The notes under the pieces: generated by a model
Seen by the model: the letters and a program-made list of their open reading frames with translations, nothing else
Databases searched by the model: none
What the model was told of the DNA's origin: nothing
Source of the DNA: Chloroflexota bacterium
GTDB taxonomy: Bacteria > Chloroflexota > Anaerolineae > UBA4142 > SHND01
Reading direction: 5' to 3'
Assembly (NCBI GenBank): GCA_029778615.1
Contig: JAKOPZ010000316.1
Span: 1-64,000 of the forward strand
Length of the DNA: 64,000 nt
Made by a program: the position numbers and the translations under genes
Shown: positions 1 to 8,516 of the stretch, in pieces
Numbering within the stretch: the stretch's first letter is position 1
Layout: each line of letters opens with the position of its first letter

Positions 1-119
1 CTAGGAACATGGGGCGAATGGAATTCGCGCCAACCAATACGCGAACCGTCCCTGCGGACGTTGTGACGCGGCAGTCTGCGAGGCAGACTTGGCGTTCGTG
101 TTGGCGCGAGTTCAAAGCG

Positions 120-809
120 TCAGCCATATTTTGCGCCCAGTTCGCGCACCTGAAAACGAATTTGTTTTACCGCGCGCCCCAAGTGATTTTCCAGTTCCTC
201 TGCGGGGATGGCGACGACGCGAAAATCAGGCGTGGAGGGCACACCGACCTTTGTTGGTCCAATCGAGACCGCCACGCGCCCACGCGCGCAATAAATCAAA
301 AAATCCACCCGATAGCGGCTCCTGCCTTCGCGCACCAAAACTTGGCGCTCCACATCCAGATGTTCGGCTTGGAGCGATTCCCACAATTTGTCTTGCGCCG
401 CGCCTTTGTGAAAGAGGTCGTTCAGTTCTTGCGCGGCAGAAAATTTTTCCCACGTTGTCCAGAGAAACAAGATGCGCCGCCCGCGTTTCGAGATGATGGG
501 CGGGACGCGTGATTCAATTTCGCCGAGCTGCATTTTGTAATAGAGCGCGTTCGCGCGCGGATGTTCGGGTTCTTCGGGAATCAGGTCGCGCCGCCGCGCA
601 AGTTCATGCCCGCGCACCTGAGCAAATTTTGAAATCTGCCATTTGTCCTCCCCGAAGGCGCGGCTGAAATAGAACGCCAAATACTGCGCGCCGGAAAAAT
701 GTTTTGGCGCGTGCTGCGCGGGAATGCGATACCAATGCTCGCGCTGCACCAAGTCCCAGTCGCGCGCGTGATTGAGTAACGCCACCAATACTACATCGTC
801 CGGATTCAT
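120..809 (-). CDS. Uncharacterised protein, last gene of the RiPP-like block
   Basis: I do not recognise the family. The product is soluble, about 229 residues, with no signal peptide or membrane segment. The C-terminal third (RYRVDFLIYC, then a V-S-I-G strand) faintly resembles a restriction-endonuclease-like fold, but the expected acidic and lysine residues are not evident, so I assign no function. I chose the ATG at 809 because it overlaps the stop of the upstream SDR gene by one base (TGATG), the usual sign of coupling here. The ATG at 845 would add 12 residues and overlap the SDR by 37 bp. A short hairpin (AGTCTGC / GCAGACT, about 75-93) lies beyond the stop but has no T-run. Nothing else is seen in bases 1-119. 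Confidence 0.6.
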   Translation of the reverse strand: MNPDDVVLVALLNHARDWDLVQREHWYRIPAQHAPKHFSGAQYLAFYFSRAFGEDKWQISKFAQVRGHELARRRDLIPEEPEHPRANALYYKMQLGEIESRVPPIISKRGRRILFLWTTWEKFSAAQELNDLFHKGAAQDKLWESLQAEHLDVERQVLVREGRSRYRVDFLIYCARGRVAVSIGPTKVGVPSTPDFRVVAIPAEELENHLGRAVKQIRFQVRELGAKYG

Positions 810-1642
810 CAGGTCGTCCGCGTAAGCTGTTCGCAAATGCGCCACAGTTTTTCTTCGGCGGCGCGATTGCGAAATTCACATGCTACTTGTTTTCGGTCCA
901 CAAAAAATTTATTGGTCACGCCTTCCAGCTCGGCGCTGCTCGCCATCCAAATCGCCGTGTCCGCGCCATCCGCCAGCGTGCGGTCGCTGTAGGTCCGCAG
1001 TCGCGCGACCAATCCGGGCGGAGAATGACGATACAGTCCGGTGTCCACCACCAGTCCCGGCGTCATGGCGTTTACCCCCACACCGCTGCCCTTGAGTCTG
1101 CGCGCCATCGCCCATGTCAAAAGCCGGTCGCACGCTTTGGACTGCGCGTATGCTTTTGCCCCAACAAACGGACGCCGCTCAAATTGGAGGTCATCCAAAT
1201 CCAAATCGCTTGCAAACTCTGACGCGACATTAATAATCCGTGACGGCGCGCTCGCCGTCAGCGCATCAAGCAAAAGTTGGGTCAACAAGAAATAACCGAG
1301 GACATTCGTCGCAAACGTCAATTCAATTCCCTCTGCGTTCGTCGCGCGCGGGAGTGCGCCGCGATTCATGGCAGCATTGTTAATGAGCACGTCGAGACGC
1401 CGAAACTGTTTCCGAAATTGTTTGGCAAATTCGCGAATGGATTTTTGGCTTGCCGCATCCAGATGAAGCACGACAATGTTTTTCGCGCGTGTGCGTTCCT
1501 GAATTTCACGCGCGGTCTTCTCGCCCTGCGCCACATCACGACACGCGAGAACCAAATTCGCACCCTGCGCGCCCAACCCCAGCGCGATTTCCTTGCCAAT
1601 CCCCGACGTTGCGCCGGTAATCACGACCCGCTTATTTTTCAT
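809..1642 (-). CDS. Short-chain dehydrogenase/reductase (SDR)
   Basis: NAD(P)-dependent oxidoreductase of the classical SDR superfamily, closest in layout to retinol-dehydrogenase-like members. Visible motifs: the cofactor loop TGATSGIG at residues 9-16, NNA at 88-90, catalytic Ser141 (NVAS), and the Tyr165-x-x-x-Lys169 pair (YAQSK). At 277 residues it has normal length and is complete. The ATG overlaps the asparagine-synthetase stop by four bases (ATGA), and its own stop overlaps the next gene by one base, so it is in the same operon. The substrate cannot be read from sequence. Its place after asnB in a RiPP-like locus suggests a tailoring oxidoreductase, but it could be a passenger. Confidence 0.85.
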   Translation of the reverse strand: MKNKRVVITGATSGIGKEIALGLGAQGANLVLACRDVAQGEKTAREIQERTRAKNIVVLHLDAASQKSIREFAKQFRKQFRRLDVLINNAAMNRGALPRATNAEGIELTFATNVLGYFLLTQLLLDALTASAPSRIINVASEFASDLDLDDLQFERRPFVGAKAYAQSKACDRLLTWAMARRLKGSGVGVNAMTPGLVVDTGLYRHSPPGLVARLRTYSDRTLADGADTAIWMASSAELEGVTNKFFVDRKQVACEFRNRAAEEKLWRICEQLTRTT

Positions 1643-3555
1643 GGCACCCTTTCCAAAATCGGTCCGCTCGGCATCACATCAGCCGTGTCCGTACTCTTGT
1701 TTACCTGAAACAAATCATGCCACAACTGCGTGGTCAGAATGCCCATCAAAATTCGACTGTGGTCCGCGTGACCCGAAACATGCTCGGCGCGGAGGCGCGC
1801 AACGTGCGCGGGCACAAAGTAATCCGCCCTGACCAGCGCGTCGCGCGTCAAACGCGCTTCTGCCCAATCCGGCAAGCGTTCGCGTTTCCACCACAGCCGA
1901 TGCGGCGCGCCAAGTCCTTGCTTGCGTCGCTGCGTGATAATTTTCGGCAGCAAATCGCCCACTGCCGCGCGCAATAAACTTTTTTCCAACCCACCGCGTG
2001 TTTTCATTTCCGTCGGCAATGATGCGCAAAACTCCCACAGCCGATAATCGAGGAAAGGCGCGCGCGCCTCGATGGAATGCGCCATGCTCAAACGGTCAAC
2101 TTCCATGTTGATAAAATCAATCAGGCGCGTGTGGCTTTCAATGTACTGCATTTGATGGAACGGCGGCGCATCGTCAAGCGGTGAGCCAAACGCGTTTTGC
2201 CAGACGCCCGTAACAGCACCCCCGTTGTGCGAATGAACGTTCAAAAATTCCGCGCGTTGTTGCGGCGATGCGACCATCTGCCACACGGCGTACCGCTCCG
2301 CCATGTTGTGTGGAGCCGCTCGCAGCACACGGCGCGCGGGCGCAGACATTTTGAGCGGCGACGCGGCAAGCCACGAACGCAGAGGCGCGGGCAAACGCAG
2401 CAGCGCGCGCGCTTGCGCGTCCCCGCGATACCAATGATAGCCGCCGAGCATTTCATCCGAACCTTCGCCTGTCAACACCACCGTCAAACCCACTGCGCGA
2501 CATTTTTCGTACAACAAATAAATGGGCAAGGACGTGGCAGAGCACTGCGGCTGCTCCAAATGCTCTATCACTTGCGGCAAACGCTCGAAATCTTGAAGCG
2601 TGAACGTGAACGTGTGATGTTGTGTGCCGAGATGTTCTGAAGCCGCGCGCGCATAGGCAGACTCGTCATAGCCATCCGCTTCAAAACCAATCGAAATGGT
2701 GTGGAGCGGTTCTGCCGCGCGGGCTTGCAGCAACGCAACTACCGCCGACGAATCAATTCCGCCACTCAACAGCGCGCCGAGCGGCACTTCACTCATCCGT
2801 CGAATTTCCACCGCCCGACTTAACCGTGCGCGAAATTCTGCGACGGCATCAACCCAAGAGAGGGAACTTGATTTTGCGCGCGTAAAATCAATATCCCAAT
2901 ATTTTTCGAATTTGATTTCGCCGCGTTCATAGAGCAAACAATGCGCGGCGGGGACATTGTAGATGCCCTCAAACATGGTGAGCGGCGATGGAATGAATCC
3001 AACGGCGAACAGCGCTTCGAGCGCGTGCAGATTCGCGCGCGGGGTGAGACTGCCTTCTGCCAAAAGCGCGCGCGCGGTAGAGCCAAACACGAGGCGTCCG
3101 TCGGCAAACGCATACACCAACGGTTTGACGCCGAAACGGTCACGCGCGAGCATCAAGCGCGCGCGCGGCGCGTCCCATAACGCGATGGCAAACATCCCGC
3201 GCAATCGTTCCACCATACGCGTGCCCCATTCTTCGTAACCGTGCAAAATCACTTCTGTGTCGCTGTGCGTGCGAAACGTGTGCCCGCGCGATTCCAACTC
3301 GCGTTTCAATTCCAAATAATTGTAAATTTCGCCGTTATAGACGACCCATACCGTTTCTTGTTCGTTCGCTTGCGGCTGCGCGCCGCCCGCGACATCAATG
3401 ATGCTCAAACGCCGCATCGCGAGTCCGACGCCGGGCGCGCGATAATAACCCGCGTCGTCCGGACCGCGATGAATTTGGCGGTCGTTCATCGCCACCAACG
3501 TCTCGTGCGCGGGCAGCGCGTGATTGGCTTTAACAATGCCGCAAATGCCACACAT
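1639..3555 (-). CDS. asnB: Asparagine synthase (glutamine-hydrolysing), lasso-cyclase-like
   Basis: Two-domain amidotransferase of 638 residues, normal for the family. The glutaminase domain begins with the nucleophile Cys2 (MCGICGIV) and fills about residues 2-210. The synthetase domain carries the ATP-pyrophosphatase loop SGGIDSS at 264-270. AsnB makes asparagine from aspartate and glutamine. Close homologues act as lasso-peptide cyclases (C protein), activating an Asp/Glu side chain by adenylation to form a macrolactam. Immediate neighbours are a B2-type peptidase (2 nt upstream) and a PqqD-type protein, the classic lasso B2/B1 pair, so a RiPP role is favoured. A general asparagine synthetase, or the amidotransferase of an exopolysaccharide system, remains possible. 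The sequence is intact. Confidence 0.88.
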   Translation of the reverse strand: MCGICGIVKANHALPAHETLVAMNDRQIHRGPDDAGYYRAPGVGLAMRRLSIIDVAGGAQPQANEQETVWVVYNGEIYNYLELKRELESRGHTFRTHSDTEVILHGYEEWGTRMVERLRGMFAIALWDAPRARLMLARDRFGVKPLVYAFADGRLVFGSTARALLAEGSLTPRANLHALEALFAVGFIPSPLTMFEGIYNVPAAHCLLYERGEIKFEKYWDIDFTRAKSSSLSWVDAVAEFRARLSRAVEIRRMSEVPLGALLSGGIDSSAVVALLQARAAEPLHTISIGFEADGYDESAYARAASEHLGTQHHTFTFTLQDFERLPQVIEHLEQPQCSATSLPIYLLYEKCRAVGLTVVLTGEGSDEMLGGYHWYRGDAQARALLRLPAPLRSWLAASPLKMSAPARRVLRAAPHNMAERYAVWQMVASPQQRAEFLNVHSHNGGAVTGVWQNAFGSPLDDAPPFHQMQYIESHTRLIDFINMEVDRLSMAHSIEARAPFLDYRLWEFCASLPTEMKTRGGLEKSLLRAAVGDLLPKIITQRRKQGLGAPHRLWWKRERLPDWAEARLTRDALVRADYFVPAHVARLRAEHVSGHADHSRILMGILTTQLWHDLFQVNKSTDTADVMPSGPILERVP

Positions 3556-3557
3556 TT

Positions 3558-4001
3558 TTACGGATAACTATACATCACTGCGAACCCCAAATAATTTTCA
3601 CTCTCTTCGTGAAATGGCGCATCATCGTGCATCAACCACGCGTGTCCGCCAATGTCGCGCGATTCTTTGAGCCGCGCGCCAAAACGAATGGTCACGGGCA
3701 AACCGGCGCGCCGCAAAAAATGATAGCGCAGCAGCGAACGCCGCAAACAAATACCCAGCGGTGAACGCACATCGAGCGCTGCCACCGCGTCCGCCAGTTC
3801 GCGCACAGTGGAAGGGTCCAATGCAATATCGCGCGCGCGGGGTGTCAACTCTGCCATCAAATCAGGCAGCGGCAGATTGTTCAGCCGCGCGGGCAGCGTG
3901 CGCTCGAAACGCCACATTTCCGCGCCGAGACGCGGCGCGAGAAAAATTCCCTTGAACATCCACCACAGCGCGTCCGCCGCGCGCCGAAATTTCTGCGCCA
4001 A
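3558..4001 (-). CDS. Lasso-peptide biosynthesis B2-type peptidase
   Basis: A 147-residue transglutaminase-like cysteine peptidase of the lasso B2 family (Transglut_core3). Cys85 in GICLRRSLL and His120 in GGHAWL are the recognisable catalytic residues, and an Asp follows shortly after the His. In lasso systems B2 removes the leader once the precursor is delivered by the PqqD-like B1 protein. The N-terminal region (about residues 1-55) matches the helical extension of stand-alone B2 proteins. The start is TTG directly after the PqqD stop (TAATTG), implying coupled B1-B2 translation. The stop is 2 nt from asnB. The order B1-B2-C is typical, and it is the strongest evidence that the locus is RiPP-related. 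Confidence 0.85.
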   Translation of the reverse strand: MAQKFRRAADALWWMFKGIFLAPRLGAEMWRFERTLPARLNNLPLPDLMAELTPRARDIALDPSTVRELADAVAALDVRSPLGICLRRSLLRYHFLRRAGLPVTIRFGARLKESRDIGGHAWLMHDDAPFHEESENYLGFAVMYSYP

Positions 4002-4277
4002 TTATTTGACCACCTCTGCCAGTCCCTCACGCACCAAATCGTCTGCCACTTCGGTTAAATCCGATAGAATCATTTCAAGAGGCGCGTCATACTCTTTTGC
4101 CAGCAGCGCGGCGCAATCGGCTACCGAGCGCGTGCCATCCAACATTTCCCAAAAGGATGTCCCCACTTGATTGAGCGAATAGTACACGCCCGATTTGATG
4201 TGAATCAGAATCGCTTCGTCGGCGACGACTTGATAGGTGGCGTTGGCGGAATGTTTCAAACGAGTTTGCGTATCCAC
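4002..4277 (-). CDS. PqqD-family RiPP recognition element (lasso B1-like)
   Basis: Small PqqD-fold protein that binds leader peptides and presents them to the peptidase. The diagnostic stretch ADEAILIHIKSGVYYSLNQ is followed by G-x-x-F/W and a helical C-terminal half ending VREGLAEVVK. I chose the GTG at 4277 (91 residues, the usual family size) because AAAGGAG lies 8 nt upstream on this strand. The alternative ATG at 4343 would overlap the divergent kinase gene and its promoter. The gene is coupled directly to the B2 gene. A PqqD protein of the HPr-rel-A exopolysaccharide type is an alternative, because an HPr-kinase-like gene is divergent from it. Confidence 0.85.
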   Translation of the reverse strand: MDTQTRLKHSANATYQVVADEAILIHIKSGVYYSLNQVGTSFWEMLDGTRSVADCAALLAKEYDAPLEMILSDLTEVADDLVREGLAEVVK

Positions 4278-4290
4278 AAGCACAGCTCCT

Positions 4291-4319
4291 TTGCGAGCAA
4301 TCTGTTTTTTGTCTATACT
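4291..4319 (+). promoter_or_regulatory. Promoter of the kinase gene, apparently leaderless
   Basis: TTGCGA (4291-4296), 17-bp spacer, TATACT (4314-4319), then only 6 nt to the ATG at 4326, so transcription should begin at or next to the start codon. The -35 box overlaps the ribosome site of the divergent pqqD gene, and the -10 core TATA can also be read on the minus strand (TATAGA). The two transcripts probably share or compete for this site. Confidence 0.6.
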
Positions 4320-4325
4320 GGCGCA

Positions 4326-5267
4326 ATGCGTTTCGACCTGCACGGAATCGAAATCGAATTGAATTCAAACGACGCGCTGCTTGGCGCGCGCACGCGTGAA
4401 ACGTTTGCGTCCCATCGCGCGCTGGCGCAGCACAAAAGCCGTCCCGACATTTTTTTTCAACTTGACTTGACCGAATCCATTCCCGCGCCGCCATCCGGTG
4501 AACCCGCGTACGCCGAGCGCGACTTGATTCACTATTACGTTACACCGCCGCGCGTCGTCGCGCATTTTCCGCGTTATGGACAATTACAAATTGATTTGGC
4601 ACACGCGCGGATTGAGGGCGAGATTATTGCGGCAGCGCTGACGACGTATGGCGTATTTGAAGATTTGGTCGCGATTGGACTTGCGCCCCTTTTGCGGCGG
4701 CGCGGAAAATTTTTGGTTCACGCGTTCGCGGCAGAACGCAACGGACGCGGCGCGCTACTCGTCGGCAGCATCGGCGCGGGAAAAACAACAACCGGCATCG
4801 CACTGTTGCGCGCCGGTTGGCGATTGCTCTCGAATGATTCCCCGTTGATTGATGCCGTAACCTCAAACATTTTAAGTTACCCCGGTCTGCTGAGCGCGTA
4901 CCCTGAAACGCTGCGCCGTTTCCCCGAATTGCATCCGCTAGTAACGGACGCCTACGCGCGGCGCAAAATTTCATTCGCCGCCGAGTCCGTTTATCGCGAC
5001 GTGTGGAGCGGAGCCGCCGCGCCCGGTGTCATTCTTTTTCCAACGGTTGAAAAAATTTCAGAACATCGCGCGGTGCGCTTGACCGCGCCGGAAACCCTGC
5101 GCTTGCTCCTGCCGCATGCGGTGGAACGTTGGGATACCGAAATGATTCCACAGCATCTTGCGCTGCTCAACCGCGTCGCCGCGCAAACTCCCGCATACCA
5201 ATTGTTGCTTGCGCCCGATACCGAAACCGTTCCACAGCTGCTTGGCAAATTGTTGGTGAGTCGCTAA
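4326..5267 (+). CDS. HPr kinase-like (HprK-related) kinase
   Basis: Protein of 313 residues with a C-terminal HPr-kinase/phosphorylase-like nucleotide-binding domain. The P-loop GSIGAGKTT lies at about 147-155, and LSNDS at about 168-172 gives the acidic residue after the loop. The N-terminal 110 residues are a divergent domain without known motifs. HprK homologues in lasso clusters (paeninodin type) phosphorylate a C-terminal Ser of the precursor; another subfamily (HprK-related kinase A) occurs in exopolysaccharide systems. The gene is divergent from pqqD and convergent with the radical SAM gene (2 nt between stops). The start at 4326 was chosen because a promoter lies directly before it and the protein begins cleanly there; 4167 would run deep into pqqD. 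Confidence 0.8.
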   Translation: MRFDLHGIEIELNSNDALLGARTRETFASHRALAQHKSRPDIFFQLDLTESIPAPPSGEPAYAERDLIHYYVTPPRVVAHFPRYGQLQIDLAHARIEGEIIAAALTTYGVFEDLVAIGLAPLLRRRGKFLVHAFAAERNGRGALLVGSIGAGKTTTGIALLRAGWRLLSNDSPLIDAVTSNILSYPGLLSAYPETLRRFPELHPLVTDAYARRKISFAAESVYRDVWSGAAAPGVILFPTVEKISEHRAVRLTAPETLRLLLPHAVERWDTEMIPQHLALLNRVAAQTPAYQLLLAPDTETVPQLLGKLLVSR

Positions 5268-5269
5268 CC

Positions 5270-6796
5270 TCAAATACTTTCCATCGCCGGTCCCTTGTGG
5301 GTTTGCGTATTGTTGTACGGCACGAGCCAACGATGAATCCGTTTCAAAATTCCGCCGCGCGCGGCAACATCTTCAAACGCGTGTTTGAGTTTCCCCTCAA
5401 AGTAATATTTGAAATACATGTTGCGCCAACGCCAACGCAATAACGCGTAATACGGCGCGAGCAGCGCGTTACCGCGACTGCGCCCCACAAACAGAATATC
5501 ATTGATTTCGCTCAACACCTGTGATTCCGCATCACTCACCCACGGCGTGTTCCCGCGATTCAAATCAAAATCGCACCAGCCCTCTTGATGCGTGGGCGGA
5601 ATAAAGCCGCGCGCCAACGCGTCCTCCCACAACGGCGTTCCGGGATACGGCATGTATACGCAAACGGAACAGCGCGCCTTTTCGTTAAGGTCACACAATT
5701 TTTCAATCAGGTCAAAGGTCACTTGACGTTCAACGATATTTTCTTCCGGCAACCCGACGATGAACGAAAGATTCGCTTCGATATTTGGCGCGTACGTTGT
5801 GAGATTCCGCACCGCCATTTCGATGTGTTCCGCTTTTTGGTCTTTGTGCATACTGTCGAGCACGCGTTGACTGCCCGATTCCGCGCCAATGTTCACCCAT
5901 TGGCAATTTGTGTCGCGCATCCATTTTACAAAATCCGGTTTCAAAAGATGCACACGCACTTGTCCCGACCACGGCAGCCCCACTTTTTCGACGAGCCGCT
6001 TCATCGGCGTCACGCGTCCAAACAAATAATCGTCCGCGTAATCCACCGCGTTGATGCGATAATTTTTTTCCAGCCAACGAATTTGCTGCACCACATATTC
6101 GTCCGAATGCTGTCGCCATGTGCGCTTCATCACCACTTCGTTGTAACAGAAACCGCAGCGAAACGGACAGCCGCGCGAAATGTAAACGGGCAGCGCGCGG
6201 TCATACGCGCCGCTCTGAATCAAATAGCGCTCGACCGGTATCAAGTCCCACGTCGGCGTGTACTGGTCGAGGTCGGCGATGAACGGACGCTCGCCGACAA
6301 ATTGAATTGTGCCGCCGCGTTTGTGCGCCAAGCCAAAAATTTTCTGAAAGGTTTCCGCCGCCGCGTCGTCGCGCAACGCGTGCGCGAGTTCGACAACGGT
6401 TTCTTCGCCTTCATTCACCACAACGTAATCAATATATTCTTCGCGCAAACAATCTTCGGGCATGATGGTTGCGTGCACGCCGCCCCATACAACGGGAATG
6501 CCGAGTGCATGCACCGCGCGTGACGCGTCAATCGTCGGTTTGAGCTGGGGACCGGTGACGGTGCTAAAACCGACAAACAATGGTTTCGCCGCGCGGACGC
6601 GTTCGACAAATTCTTGAAGAAAATCTTCCGTCTCGTGATAAATGCTTGGCTCGTAGCCCGCCTGCCGCAGCGCGTCGGCAACATACATCAAACCGAACGG
6701 CGGATACATGTCGCGATGATTGCGAAAGTTGATGAGGATTATTTGATTGCTCATGCGTGTCAGTCGCTTTCCTTGACATTCGATTCGGGAATTCAT
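5270..6796 (-). CDS. B12-binding-domain radical SAM protein
   Basis: About 508 residues. The N-terminal Rossmann-like cobalamin-binding domain (about 18-145, opening IILINFRNHRDMYPPFGLMYVADALR) is followed by the radical SAM core with Cys210-x3-Cys214-x2-Cys217 (RGCPFRCGFCYN). The C-terminal third is an unassigned extension. This class methylates unactivated carbons or rearranges carbon skeletons; some members tailor RiPPs. The ATG at 6796 overlaps the methyltransferase stop (ATGA); the internal ATG at 6754 (MSNQIILINF) begins closer to the domain and may be the real start. In this context it may modify the peptide or a lipid/glycan partner. The substrate is not deducible. Confidence 0.85.
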   Translation of the reverse strand: MNSRIECQGKRLTRMSNQIILINFRNHRDMYPPFGLMYVADALRQAGYEPSIYHETEDFLQEFVERVRAAKPLFVGFSTVTGPQLKPTIDASRAVHALGIPVVWGGVHATIMPEDCLREEYIDYVVVNEGEETVVELAHALRDDAAAETFQKIFGLAHKRGGTIQFVGERPFIADLDQYTPTWDLIPVERYLIQSGAYDRALPVYISRGCPFRCGFCYNEVVMKRTWRQHSDEYVVQQIRWLEKNYRINAVDYADDYLFGRVTPMKRLVEKVGLPWSGQVRVHLLKPDFVKWMRDTNCQWVNIGAESGSQRVLDSMHKDQKAEHIEMAVRNLTTYAPNIEANLSFIVGLPEENIVERQVTFDLIEKLCDLNEKARCSVCVYMPYPGTPLWEDALARGFIPPTHQEGWCDFDLNRGNTPWVSDAESQVLSEINDILFVGRSRGNALLAPYYALLRWRWRNMYFKYYFEGKLKHAFEDVAARGGILKRIHRWLVPYNNTQTHKGPAMESI

Positions 6797-7692
6797 GCTC
6801 CCGTTTTTTGAAACGCGTACAACACTTGTTTGTCCAATTGGCGCACGCGCGGCGAGAACGTTTTTGCTTCACTCAATTCGCGACCCGAATGATAGCCGCG
6901 CAATTCCAGTCCGCCCGCGCGCGCGTCACTTATGAGCTCAGTGTGACGATACAGATGATAATACACACGTCCCGGCGTCGGCGTCAAACTCACCTGCTCG
7001 ATTGCCGTATCACCCAATTCGCCGCGCAGCATGTGCGCGCGACGCGCGGTATCCAGCCAACCGTTCAACGTGCGCCAACGCAATGTGCGAAGAATTCCGC
7101 GCGTGTGCCAAAGCCACGCGGCGGTATTTCCGCGATTCGATTCCAAAAGAGCATCCGCGCGCGCGTGTGCTTTTTCGCTCGCACCGTTACTTGCAAGTCG
7201 GCGCGCAGAGGTCAACTTGTGCCAGCCCCACCACGCGTAGCATGTGAGCGCAGGCGCAAGATTATCAAGCGCCAGCACCAAGACGCCGTACGGTCTCAAC
7301 ACGCGCGCAATGTCCGCGAACGCCTCGCGCCGCGCCGCGCGCGTTGGGACATGCTGGAGCGCCGCAATCAAAATCAACACAACGTCAAAACTTTTTTCCG
7401 CGTGCGGAATTTGTCGCAGGTCCGCCTGCACCAGACGCGCGTCACGCGACAATTCGCGCGCGGCGGCAAGCATATTCCACGCAAGGTCAAGCCCCGTTAC
7501 CGCGTATCCGCGCGGAGTGAGCGCGATTCCTGCGCGCCCACTCCCGCAGCCCAAATCCAAAATGCGCGCGGGCGGCGGCGGCGCATAGCGCGCGAGCATT
7601 TCTTGTTCACAAACTTGTAAACCTTGCCGCGCAAATTCTTGCCAAAATTGCACGACGGCGGACTGCGCGTACTTGTCAACCGTGCTAATCAC
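6793..7692 (-). CDS. Class I SAM-dependent methyltransferase
   Basis: Rossmann-fold methyltransferase of 299 residues. Motif I RILDLGCGSGRAGIAL lies near residue 45, followed by motif II TGLDLAWNML and a motif-III-like DVVLILIAALQHV. The GTG at 7692 was chosen: AAGGG lies 6 nt upstream, it begins just after the stop of the SUMF1-like gene (7704), and it gives a normal N-terminus (ISTVDKYAQ). The open frame back to 7776 would overlap that gene by 70 bp. The stop overlaps the radical SAM gene by four bases. As an ordinary SAM methyltransferase beside a B12 radical SAM enzyme, it could add a conventional N- or O-methyl group in the same pathway. The target is unknown. Confidence 0.82.
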   Translation of the reverse strand: MISTVDKYAQSAVVQFWQEFARQGLQVCEQEMLARYAPPPPARILDLGCGSGRAGIALTPRGYAVTGLDLAWNMLAAARELSRDARLVQADLRQIPHAEKSFDVVLILIAALQHVPTRAARREAFADIARVLRPYGVLVLALDNLAPALTCYAWWGWHKLTSARRLASNGASEKAHARADALLESNRGNTAAWLWHTRGILRTLRWRTLNGWLDTARRAHMLRGELGDTAIEQVSLTPTPGRVYYHLYRHTELISDARAGGLELRGYHSGRELSEAKTFSPRVRQLDKQVLYAFQKTGA

Positions 7693-7703
7693 AAATCCCT
7701 TGC

Positions 7704-8516
7704 TCAATTTGAAATGACAACGCGGAATCCCGTTCCCTGCGCGCGATAGTCCGCGCTCGGCGTCGTGATACTGCATGCGCTTTTCACAAACAGTTTTGTG
7801 TGATGAACGCTATAGCCCCACGAACCGCCTTTGACCACATGAAAGCCCGCGAGATTCGGATTATACAAACTGGTCGTCCATTCCCAGATGTTGCCTGCCA
7901 TGTCCAAGCAGCCGTACGGCGAAACATTTTCGCGAATCGCGCCAACGGGCAAAGGGGTCCCGTTGCGCCAATACCAACCGCAGCGCGCCAATTCACGACG
8001 CGGTTTTACAAACAAGCTATAGAGATACGTTTCCGGACCGACCGGAAATTTTTTTTGCCAGCGCAATTCAGGGCGCGGGTGTTGCTCGCCCCACGGATAC
8101 GTTCGCCCATCCGTCCCGCGCGCGGCTTTTTCCCATTGTTCTTGAGTGGGCAGCGTACACGCGCGTCCGATTTTTTTCGCGAACCATTCACAATACGTGA
8201 ACGCATCGCCTTGGCTCACATCCACAATCGGATACTGCGCCAGCTCGCGCGGATATTCGTTCACAATTCTATACCGCCGCCGCCAATCACCGCCGGTTGC
8301 CCACCAGTTTCCGCGCCACGCGAATTTTGTTTCGTCGAGAAAATGTTTCCACTGCTGATATGTGACGGGCGCGATGGCGATGAGAAATTCATCCAGCTCA
8401 ATCGTCTGGCGCGGTTTTGGCGGCGGACATTTTTCCAGACGCTCGTACGTTTCTTCGGGACCGTAAACAAAGGGACCGGCGGACACGCGGACAAATCCGC
8501 TTGGCACATTCGTCAT
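7704..8516 (-). CDS. SUMF1/FGE-fold protein without the copper cysteines
   Basis: A 270-residue formylglycine-generating-enzyme-like domain over the whole length. It starts PSGFVRVSAGPFVYG and contains ITIAPVTYQQWKHFL-like segments, DMAGNIWEWT, KGGSWG and the terminal GTGFRVV strand. True FGE proteins have two copper-binding cysteines in the segment after GGSW (around human C336/C341); here that segment reads GYSVHHTKLFV with no cysteine, so sulfatase activation is unlikely. Relatives (EgtB, PvdO-like, binding-only domains) act in peptide or small-molecule tailoring or as ligand-binding folds. The ATG overlaps the DUF5693-like stop by four bases. It is an operon member of the RiPP-like locus; its role is unknown. 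Confidence 0.75.
   Translation of the reverse strand: MTNVPSGFVRVSAGPFVYGPEETYERLEKCPPPKPRQTIELDEFLIAIAPVTYQQWKHFLDETKFAWRGNWWATGGDWRRRYRIVNEYPRELAQYPIVDVSQGDAFTYCEWFAKKIGRACTLPTQEQWEKAARGTDGRTYPWGEQHPRPELRWQKKFPVGPETYLYSLFVKPRRELARCGWYWRNGTPLPVGAIRENVSPYGCLDMAGNIWEWTTSLYNPNLAGFHVVKGGSWGYSVHHTKLFVKSACSITTPSADYRAQGTGFRVVISN

Noticed and set aside
1-119. Open frames at the left edge
   Set aside because: Antisense to the unknown gene at 120-809 or too short; no domain.
5585-6523. 312-codon plus-strand ORF
   Set aside because: Antisense to the clear B12 radical SAM gene; a GC-rich shadow frame.
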